From contig NC_056533.1 of the NCBI RefSeq assembly GCF_910596095.1, positions 28,308,662 to 28,372,661 on the forward strand: 64,000 bases of DNA, read 5' to 3'. A program made the translations under genes and the position numbers. This document shows, one piece after another, positions 55,246-64,000 of the stretch. The DNA comes from Thunnus maccoyii (lineage: Eukaryota > Chordata > Actinopteri > Scombriformes > Scombridae). The notes beneath the pieces are model-generated. The model did no database searches. It had not been told where the DNA came from and was given only the letters and a program-made list of their open reading frames with translations. Each line of letters begins with the position of its first letter. Positions within the stretch are counted from its first letter, which is position 1.

Positions 55246-55853
55246 CCACATACAATATTTGAATAAAATATTGAAATGTTGAAAATATTGAAACTCCCTT
55301 GAAATGCCAATAAGTTCTTTATCATGTGTTGAGAAAGAAAATGTGTTTGTACTGAATATTTCTTTACTAAATTTTAAAAAGGTTATTTAGTGTGAGTTTT
55401 GAACAATACTGCTATTACCCCTTAACTAATATTACATTTTGACTGCAGAACCTTTTTTGTTTAATGTTTTAAGCATTTTTGATATTAAAAAGGAGGCTAT
55501 TTGAGTATTTTTTGACTGTGGCACTTTCATTTCAGTAAAATCTGAATAAGTTAATCAATATTTGAAAAGAGTAACAATCATCCCCATCCCTACAAATGAT
55601 AATACACATCATTATATGTTCTTGAGGACAGATTTTTTTTTAAAAGCAATGTTATATTTTATTTTTGAAGCAGATGATCGTATATCCGGTACCAGTTGTC
55701 ATTGTTGAACTTCACGCAGCAGGGTGGGAGGCGCCGAGACGCTCCTTCAGAGACAATGGATGGTGGCGGTGATGGAGGGAAGCGGGAGGTGAAGTCTCGA
55801 CATGGTGAAAAAACTTTCAAACTGTTAAATAATAAATTACAATCAGTTTTGGA

Positions 55854-56517
55854 CAGTAGTGGAAGAATTATTCAGATCCTTTACTTAAGTAAAAGTAGAA
55901 ATACTGTAGTCTAAAAATACTCCACTACAAGTAAAAGTTCTGAATTCAAAATGTAGTAGTATAATGAAGTATTATCAGCAAAATGTACTCAGAGTATCAA
56001 AAGTAAAAGTGCTCACTATGCAGACTGGCTTCTTGTAGGTGTTATATTATTACAGTATATATCACTGTTTGTCTTTATCACTAACAAATACATGTAAGAG
56101 ATTTCTAATGCTGTAGTTCATCAATGTGGAGCCAGTTTTAAATACTTTGGGTAGTTTACTAGTAATAGTACTGCATCATTTTAATAAGTGTATCATAGGT
56201 TGTTTTTTTTAAAGTCATTTATACTTTTTTATTTATATAGCACCTTTCACACAAAATCCATAAGAAAAAAGAAAAAAGCGGACAATTTAAACAACAGTAT
56301 TAAAATATATTATTTTATGTAAAATCTTTATCTGAAAAGTAACTAAAGCTTGCAAAAAATGTAGTGGAGTAAAAAGTACAATATTTCCCTTTGAAATGAA
56401 GTGAAGTGGAATTATAAAGTAGTATAAAATGGAAATACTCAAGTAAAGTACAAGCACCTAAAATTTGTACTTAAGTACAGTACTTGAGTAAATGTACTTA
56501 GTTACTTTCCACTACTG
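55854..56517. mobile_element. 664-bp non-autonomous hAT-type element with perfect 8-bp duplication
   Basis: Terminal inverted repeats CAGTAGTGGAA / TTCCACTACTG, with further internal matching of TTACTTAAGTA-type words. Flanked by GTTTTGGA on both sides (55846-55853 and 56518-56525). No transposase frame inside. Confidence 0.93.
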
Positions 56518-56699
56518 GTTTTGGACTATGCAGTCATGTGAATCCCCCAAAGAGCAATTAATATTAATTATCAATATAGCCTATTACTTTTAAGAAGCTA
56601 ATAGGCCGTTTAAGGATTTATAAGTTCATTTATAGCTTTATTAATGTGCTTTATAGATGACTTGTAATCCATTATTCAGAAAAGCTTTTCGCCACTATG

Positions 56700-56915
56700 A
56701 TGTCTTCAATTTGCTTGTTTTGTCTGAGTAACAGTCCAAAACTTTCAGATATTCAGTTCAGTTCAAATACAACCAAGAAAAACAGAAAATCATCACATTT
56801 GAGAAGCTGGAACCAGAAAATGTTGGGCATCTTTTATTGAAAAATTATTATTAGATGATCAAAATAGTTTTCGATTTTCTGTTGATCAACTAATCGATTC
56901 ATCTTTGCAACTCTA
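56700..56915. mobile_element. Partial copy of TAGGGCTGCAACT family
   Basis: Right terminus CATCTTTGCAACTCTA with TTGATCAACTAATCGATTC before it; left half missing. Confidence 0.65.
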
Positions 56916-57285
56916 AACAGCTTATTAACATTTATGACTTGATGGACTACTGTAGGAGCCCTTTATTAATGATTTATTAACATGTATAATTGCAGGTAAA
57001 TTTTGCTGATTGTTTAAACTATTAAAACCTCATGCAGAGAAACCAACAACTACTAATGACTCCTAACATTTATAACTGCAGGTTTATTAGCATTAAAGCC
57101 TTACAGCTAATAATCTCTTTGCAAAGGGTGCCTTACTAGAAAGTGGTACCTTATAGTAATAATTATTATTATCATTATTATTTTACCCTCTTCTACATGT
57201 TGTCACCATTATCAAGTGATCATGTGAGAACTGAGTTGTTTGAGAGGTGTAATGTTGCCCTCTAGTGTTCTGGATTCAGAGAAAC

Positions 57286-58811
57286 TGTTTTATTCATTTT
57301 ATTTCATCAGCCTTATTTTTTTACAGCATATTTCAAATGGAATTCAACTCATAATGTTTCACAATAACAGACAATTTTAAAAATGAAAAACTGATAACGC
57401 CATCATTTCTGAGATAAAATAATAGCATATATACAGTGCGACGTTTCATTGCATTTCAACAGAAATCTCTCCAAAAAATACACACAAAAAAAACACAATT
57501 AAAAACAACTTGAAAGGTGACATGGCAAGTTATATTTTTATAAAAGTTTAGGCATCTGAACAAAATATTGTTTTTCACTACAAAAAAAAAAAGAAATCTG
57601 TGATGATATAAGTAATCCCAACAAAGAGAAAGTTCTAGTTTCTATAATATAGTGATGAAAAACCTGAAATTGAAAGCACTAAATAGAGAGGACAGCAAAG
57701 AATATACACACTTATTATACCAAATTAATTCTGTAAAGCATACAGAATGACACAAAACTGTAACCAACTTCTTTAGTTTGGAGGTAGCTTCCAAAAACAA
57801 AAGCTATCACCCAACAAAGGAAGCCATCTTATCTTAAATCAAGACAAAGAAAAGCAGACATGAGGCCTTGTATTGTGATGTAACAATACCAACATATCAG
57901 ACATATCAAGTTTAAAAAATACCAGGTACTTTCTGGATTACACAGATCTCTTCCACACAGGCAGTATATGATTCGCTGGCTTTGTCTCATCGGGTTCGTG
58001 TCTCCTCTTTAGAATGTGACCAAACCTGACTGAGCTGCAGTAAAATTATATTCACACGCACTTCAAAGTCAAACATGGCCCTTATTCACAAAACGTAACA
58101 TCCTGAAGGACATATCACTAAAAAAGGATCATGTACATCACAGAAAAGCATGTAACATTTTCATTTAAGTTATAGCATTACATTCAGTTTCACAAGATAA
58201 GAAAATTGAAAAAAAGAGGGACATTTTATGACTCAGAATACTATAACTGTACTATAACTATTGCTACAGTGTAAAAATTAAGCCTGGGTTGTTATCAAAA
58301 GACTGGAAAGAAACAACAATTACAACGACCATCAAGGAAGTAAGTTGGTTAACTTGTTTCTGGGGGATTTGTTTGGCCAGTTCCTAATATTTATTATGTG
58401 AGTTTTGGTTCACAACAAAGGTACAGAGCTTGCCCTGAGCCATGTTTATACTTGAACTGGAGGGACTGTAACTGTTAACCCCATCCACCCACTTCCTGTC
58501 TAGAGTGGATCAGATGAGCTTTGCGGGCGCCACTTTTGGGCTCCCTGCTCTTCCTCAACTGATCCTTTCACAAACAACTGGACCCTTAAAACTATTCCAC
58601 CGCTCAAACAAAAATTGGAGGATTTTTCTTGCTTTGGTATCTGAGCCAATTATGTCACCACACACCACTATACTCACCATGGAGACAAAAAGGTTGACTG
58701 AGTTGATTGAGCCAATTACGTCACACCTTGAGCACGCCTAATAGAGTGTGAGTAAAGTCCATGGAGACAAAAAACAAGATGGAAGACGGTGGTTGTTGCA
58801 GGTTGGAGGAC
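57286..58811 (-). other. gpa33: gpa33 3' UTR with candidate poly(A) signals
   Basis: Downstream of the gpa33 stop on the minus strand and free of recognised repeats. Minus-strand AATAAA hexamers lie at 57289-57294 and 57298-57303, with another near 58388. The stretch is therefore a good candidate for a 1.5-kb 3' UTR; a frame at 58505-58741 is not supported as coding. Confidence 0.5.
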
Positions 58812-61800
58812 TTAGTCATCGTAGTCCCTCCTCGCTGGCTTATTGGCTGGCACAGGTGGTTTGTCATCATAGGGCTCATCATAGCGGTCGTCATCATCAT
58901 AGCGACGGTCTCTGCGGCGGTCGTCGTCATAGCGGCGGTCGTCATCATAGCGCTCATGGCGGTCACGGCGGTCGGAGTACTCGCTGCGGCGATCATTGTA
59001 ATCGCTGCGACGATCGTCATAATCACTGCGGCGATCATCGTAGTCGCTGCGCCGATCGTCATAGTCGCTGCGGCGATCATCGTAGTCTTTGCGGCGATCG
59101 TCATAGTCACTGCGCCGATCGTCGTAGTCACGCTCACTCCGTTCCTCGTAGCGGTCACGGCGATCAACAGGGGCTTCGTCATGATCACTCTGTTTGTTCT
59201 CTTGTCCATCCGCATAGCGACTCTCACCATTTCCAGCTGGCTCTTTGTCACGGAACTCTTCTTCACGAACTCTGAAAAGCAAACACACAACAGTCAATTG
59301 TTTGGATGTGAGGGTTTTTTTTTTGTTTTCATGTGTTTCTTTGGCAACATTCCCATATGGATTTCCATCACTGTTGCCTTGAAATCACCTCGACTGTGTT
59401 GTTGTGGTTGGATCTCCAAATATTTTGACGCAATTTTCACAAATTTGGCTAGAAATGTTATCAGGTGATGTTTGTCTAAAGCTGAGGGTTTTTTTTTACG
59501 AGCTAGTTTTTACTATCTGATGGACTGAGTTGTGATACTTTTACCATCTGCACTCCGTAGGAACTTACTTAGAAACGGCTCCGAAGACTAATGACAGTGA
59601 TCATGTTTTCAGTCTCCAAAGAGTAATTCTATGTAAGGCAGATGCCACTATGCAGGCACAGGAATGCTTTACAGAGCTTTGCTAGCTTGTAACCTTAGTG
59701 TTTTTAATAGTTTTTGGACAACATTCATTCAATGTGTTTGTGATTATGTTTGCATGAGTCTTTAAGGGAGGAAAATGTTACCCCATGGCGTATTCCTCCT
59801 CTTTGTTCTTCTTCCGGCAGCAGCAGCAATAGATGATGATTATAAGTATGATCAAACCAGCAACAACGGCACCAATGATTCCTGCAGTGGCGCCAACGTT
59901 CATGGAAGCTGCAGGATTGAAGGAAGAAGAGTAAGGAGAGGAAGAAGAGAAGGATGCATGTTATAATGCATGGTTGTATATATGGGTTTACTGAGAAAGC
60001 TCCTAAACTGTTAATGAAAAGCCACCATAGGAAAGATTCTCTCACGTGGCATAACTGAGAGGGTAATGTTGCAGGTAGCAGAGCGGATCTTGTTTCTTGA
60101 AGTGCAGGTGTAGTATCCTGATGTATCTTTGCTGATATTGTATAGAGACAGGATGCCTCCCTCTGAAAGAGAAAGTCACATAACCACACATATACATCAC
60201 TGCTGCCATGAATCTGTTCAATCTGTTAAGTTAATCATAGTTCCTGACAGTTTTATTGTAGATTTTGGAGACAAAATGTAAAAAAAACTTCATATGTAAT
60301 AGCGTATATGTCAGCCAATAAGTAACAAAAAAACACAGTAGAAACAGTTTGTCCCCCAAACAGCACTTTTTCAAATGTACAGTATTGCTCGGTTCATAAA
60401 TTGGTCAAAATTCTTTATTGACGAAATTTAAAAGATCCTAATCAAGAATGTTTGTTCATCTGAAGTGTTTATGTAAAAAATAAATGTAGCCTATGTTATT
60501 GCTTGAAATACTCAAATATCGACATAAGTATCAGCCTCAAAAATCTACTCTATCATCAGGTTCAACATTAAAGATACACACTGTGATTTAAAAAAAAAAT
60601 ATATTTTCAATCAATTCTTTGTTGGTTTAGAAACTCAGCTGTAAACTGTGTTAGCCTTCAAAACATCATCAGAGTGCAAAGTGTTGCTATTTGTGAGCGC
60701 TACACACAGAAGAAGTATTTGTGGTCTCTTTGAAAAAAATAAATGTGCTAGTGAACTGTGGTTGCATGACAGCGATTAAGCACCCAACTTGTGCACAAAG
60801 TTCAGCAGAGTGTGACCTGATTATCACTCTGATCATGGTCATGAACGTTACTTTGCAAAGGTAAGCGCATCTTTATACACTGAGAGTTGACCTGCACATC
60901 TCCAGGATTGACAGTCCTGTGAGAAACGGTGTCACTGATACTTACTCTCGGTGGTTCTGGGGTCCTTAAGATGAGGCATCATCCTGACATCACGACTTTC
61001 CCACTTATAAGTGGGTGGTGGGGAGCCTTCCTCAGACACACAGGTCAGGTTGATGTTCTGGCCGTATTCTGTGTTACCCTGGATCTTACAGATGGGGGTA
61101 GATGGAGCCACTACAAACAAATATTAGAAATAAATTGCCTTAAAAATGATGACAAAATGTATCTAATGTCATCCAGTCATTTGTTTTGTTTTGAAAACTT
61201 GCAGACAAAAGTTTTTTTGCAAGACGACAACTTATTCAAAAACAAACATGAGTAATAAAATATGTTTAGGGCTAAAGTAGATAATAAAGGAGGAGAAAAA
61301 GAATGAACTTACACAGCATATATTCTAGTCAAGATGTTAATAAGTTGTTACATGTGTTACATGAATAAGTGCTGTAACATAAAGATGCCAATTGAACTGA
61401 GTAAAATAGGAAAGTTGGCAAAACTGTTAAAACAGGAAGTGTCTTTTTTAGTGATTTGAGGTACTGCCACATGTCATGCATGTGGCAGTAGTTATGCTGA
61501 CTGCACACATTGCAGTCAGCATAACCAGGCACAATAGCCCACAAAATAGAGAACTGGTACAGTAAATTCTAAACATTATACCGGCTGAGTTTTAACATCT
61601 CAAATACTTAGAGTAGGACACCTTATGCACCAATGTACCACTCTTATCACCCACTTTTAAACACTAAGTAGCAGAATATTTCTTTGAAAACAAATGAAAC
61701 ATTACCTAGAACCACCAAACGTGTAGTGTCGGCTGGCTTGCCCTCATCGTCACCTGGGATCTGGACACGACACTCAAACTTCTTGTTGTCTGCTAGTGTG

Positions 61801-63109
61801 ATGGAGGAGAGTTTCAGGTTGCCCTTTCCAGTAGCAATGTCCACGTCAGCGGACACTCGGCCTTCATATCGCTGTTTGATGTCGGTAATCCCAGTTGAGT
61901 AGTAGCTGAGGATCAGGGTCTGTTAGAGGTTACATCAGAGGAACATTAAAAAGAGGAAGAAAACAAAGTTTCTTGTTGTTATTATTCAGAATACTGATGA
62001 ATTAGGATTATGTTGATAGACAGATCTGACCTCTGGAACAGCACTATCTTGCTTGTCCTGAACAGACCATGAGACGATGACCAGCTTGGGCTTGGCAAGT
62101 TTGGATTGAAACGTGCAGGGCAGTGTGATGTTGTCACCTCTGGCATACTCATACTCCGTCTTTGGGATGTCCACAGTGAGGGCACCAACCCCTGACACCA
62201 CTGTCATAGGTTTCAAAACAGAGTGAATCAATATGGATTATTACTGTTGGACATAATACTTTTCAATTTACAAAAGCAGCAAATTTAGGCAGGTGAATTT
62301 ATAACATTAATCTGCATTAAAGCCTTTATGTGTGTGAAATGTGTAAAATGTTGCAGTGACTCAGAACTTGAGATCTGCACAAATAACTCATTACCCCACC
62401 CTCTTACCCACATACACACAAAGCACAGAGAACACACATGGGTTTAAAGCTGAAACAAGTGACCAATTAATTAATTAATCATGGACAGAAAAGAAATTTG
62501 CAACAATTTAGTCTTCAATAATAGACTTTGGATTTTGTCGGAAAAAACAAGACATTTTAATTCACTAGAAACATGTGAAGGGTGTTTTTCACTATTTTCT
62601 GGCATTTTATAGGCCACAGGTTTTCTCAATTCACAGGAAATAATTGGTAGATTAATCGATTACGAAAATAAAAACACTAACATGATTATGTTAGTGTTTA
62701 ACTCATTATCACCCCTAATTTTAAAACGATTCTCAAGTTCTATTTAGAAACCACAACCAGGCCTTCGTTGCCTGTGTTAGGTCCAGAATATGGGAAAGAA
62801 AACAATACCCTACAAGTTGAGTTAAAAGCATTTTAAATATTGATTATGTGGATTTCGAGAGCTTCCATATTTTTAGTTTGTTTGCTTATATTATTAAAAG
62901 AAAAACTGCAACTCAAGAACAAACAAATAAGACAGGTCACCGTCATAACCAGGCTACGGGCCTGTTCAGTTTTAGAATACCTAAAGGTGCGCAAACAGGT
63001 GTGGCACAGGTACAGCTCGGTAAGGAGCAAAGGAAAGAAGTAAATGTTATTTATTACAGGATTACTCACGGAGACACAGCAGGGTCCAAGTAGAAATCCT
63101 CCCTTCCAT
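58812..63109 (-). CDS. gpa33: Cell surface A33 antigen-like protein (two Ig domains), seven exons
   Basis: Exons in order: 63070-63109, 62031-62200, 61706-61919, 60946-61110, 60046-60162, 59782-59908, 58812-59271. Total 1293 nt, 430 aa (human GPA33 319). Signal peptide about 1-20. V-type domain about 22-141: ITLPCTF and ADNKKFECRV, where the usual YxC is FxC. C2-type domain about 144-232: INLTCVSEEGSP, TSGYYTCTSRN, plus the extra pair in TPICKIQ and SATCNIT that characterises this family. PSMNVG leads into a transmembrane helix (about 243-262) and a CCCC cluster (263-266), a likely palmitoylation site. The cytoplasmic tail (about 267-430) is highly charged with tandem SDYDDRR repeats and ends ARRDYDD. 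GPA33 was chosen on SMNV-helix-YCCCC, VSEEGSP and the ildr2 neighbour, adjacent in human 1q24. Family knowledge: epithelial, intestine-enriched surface protein; ligand unknown. The repeat tail is longer than in mammals. Confidence 0.92.
58914..59150 (-). repeat. gpa33: Coding 21-bp tandem repeat in gpa33 last exon
   Basis: About seven to eight 21-nt units encode (S/K/R)DYDDRR, followed by shorter degenerate DDRRYDDDRR units. DNA units are similar but not identical, and the amino-acid pattern alternates acidic and basic residues. Confidence 0.93.
59272..59781 (-). other. gpa33: gpa33 intron 6
   Basis: About half of this 510-bp intron is a repeat (59505-59730) related to the palindromic element downstream of ildr2. 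Confidence 0.55.
59505..59730. mobile_element. Partial copy of the 34020-34790 family in gpa33 intron 6
   Basis: Shares AAACGGCTCC, CATGTTTTCAGTCTCCA, GTAAGGCAGATGCCAC and TTAATAGTTTTTGGACAAC with the larger copy. Confidence 0.75.
62450..62672. mobile_element. Degraded copy of TAGGGCTGCAACT family in gpa33 intron 1
   Basis: AAGCTGAAACAAGTGACC at the left, TTTTCTGGCATTTTATAGG inside and GATTAATCGATTACGAAAA at the right; termini eroded. Confidence 0.6.
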
Positions 63110-63420
63110 CGCCAAATCTTCTACTTTGTCGATCTAACCGATTTTAACTGATTCTTCTCCGTGTTCTTCCTCCTAAAATGAAACAGGGGACCGCAGAAGT
63201 CCGGTACTAATTTACATCGAAACCCGACAGTGTTCCCTGAGTGATGCGCCCGCTGGGTGCGCCCGGCTTCTTCAAGATGATTGACAGCGCTCTCCTCCAA
63301 TCACCACCTGCTGTTCACGTAACATTCTTGTTCCGCCCACTTGACGTGTTTCTGCTTGTCCTCTCATCCAGTACACCTGTAGGTTATCTGGCTCTGCAGA
63401 AATATTCCGTCCCTGAGTGA
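63110..63420 (-). promoter_or_regulatory. gpa33: gpa33 5' UTR and candidate promoter
   Basis: Region upstream of the gpa33 ATG. It has a GC-rich patch (63240-63275) and a CCAAT core (about 63297-63301, plus-strand sense). A polypyrimidine-AG on the minus strand near 63173 could be a UTR acceptor. Promoter position is inferred. Confidence 0.35.
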
Positions 63421-63762
63421 GACAAAGTTTTTTTTTCAGGATTGTTTTGACACAGGAGTTGACCAAAGATATAACCAAAGCTGTCACAATCGCACATTTT
63501 TCATCATGAGCACTGCAGCTTTTAGTGTGAACTAATAGTCCTATCACTAGAGACTTAGTCTATAGAATGAATTCTTTATTCTTTGTATTTTAACGAGTAG
63601 ATTTATGTTGTGTGAGAGAGATAAAAAAGGAGGGCATTAAAGGAATGACAAACACTTCACAGTGGGTGGGTGGAGAAGTGAAAAACTGATGTGTGCTGTT
63701 TGAACATGAGAAGTGTTTTACCCTGTCAGACTGGTTTGACGAGGGTTTACCACCGAGAGGCA

Positions 63763-63799
<37 letters not shown>

Positions 63800-64000
63800 A
63801 AGCCAACAAACAACGAAATAAAAAGAGATAGAGAAGGAAAGAGGATGAGTTAACGTGAGTGTAGGCTATTGTGAGTCTGCAGATGGACCCACTTGCATAA
63901 CATTGTGAACCTCAAGGTTTGTCTTTGGCTCTATCTTGAATCTATTTATCTATCTATCGTACTGTATTGCTGTGTTGCACTATAGCACCACACAGTGGAT
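63421..64000. other. Right-edge flank
   Basis: No gene seen. Contains a 33-bp CA tract at 63765-63797 and ordinary AT-rich sequence. Confidence 0.5.
63765..63797. repeat. CA microsatellite
   Basis: CA tract upstream of gpa33. Confidence 0.95.

Larger units (their letters stand above)
54491..57285. other. Spacer between ildr2 promoter and gpa33 3' end
   Basis: No gene seen. It is made largely of mobile-element relics: an AT tract (54548-54605), an interspersed repeat (54940-55245), a complete hAT-type MITE (55854-56517) and a TAGGGCTGCAACT-type fragment (56700-56915). Confidence 0.6.

Noticed and set aside
58721-59290. 189-codon Met/Thr/Ala-rich minus-strand frame over the gpa33 repeats
   Set aside because: Alternative frame of the 21-bp coding repeat; the frame that joins to the upstream exon reads SDYDDRR.

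Overview
The window is vertebrate nuclear DNA and almost certainly comes from a teleost, probably a percomorph. Genes are split into short exons with consensus GT-AG sites. Proteins match vertebrate families along their whole length. Introns and spacers are full of CA/GT microsatellites and short palindromic DNA-transposon derivatives of the kind common in perch-like fish. There is no bacterial, viral or organellar content, and no tRNA, rRNA or CRISPR array was seen.

Five protein-coding genes can be rebuilt codon by codon. From left to right they are: prss23 (+, 282-2244, 2 coding exons, 401 aa, secreted trypsin-fold protease); tmem39a (-, 5948-13217, 8 coding exons, 493 aa, ER multipass protein); ildr1 (-, 21598-27912, 9 exons, 551 aa, angulin-2); ildr2 (-, 35492-54312, 10 exons, 735 aa, angulin-3; an lsr identity was considered and judged less likely); gpa33 (-, 58812-63109, 7 exons, 430 aa, A33-antigen-like two-Ig-domain membrane protein). 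In every case all exon junctions keep frame and the exon lengths sum to a multiple of three, so the models are internally consistent without any database search.

The three right-hand genes form a cluster of same-strand Ig-superfamily epithelial surface proteins. From general knowledge, ILDR1 and ILDR2 are angulins, which mark tricellular contacts and recruit tricellulin, and GPA33 is an epithelial (intestinal) surface Ig protein. The arrangement joins two blocks that are separate in humans: TMEM39A and ILDR1 (3q13.33) and ILDR2 and GPA33 (1q24). The two angulin genes share exon lengths (120-nt, 147-nt and final 39-nt exons), as expected of paralogues. Three of the cytoplasmic tails carry short tandem peptide repeats: Met/Gln/Pro in ildr1, Pro-Gln-Arg-Tyr in ildr2 and Asp/Arg/Tyr in gpa33.

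The rest is spacer and intron. It holds at least thirteen full or partial copies of one element beginning TAGGGCTGCAACT, a 664-bp element with perfect 8-bp target duplications (hAT signature), several palindromic elements, a Tc1-like remnant and many microsatellites. Two perfect cAMP-response elements lie near the presumed 5' ends of tmem39a and ildr1. I found no wholly new gene system. The most interesting points are the angulin linkage, the tail repeats, the unusual glycine-rich insert and altered cysteine motif in ildr2, and a MITE sitting 27 bp from a tmem39a splice donor.
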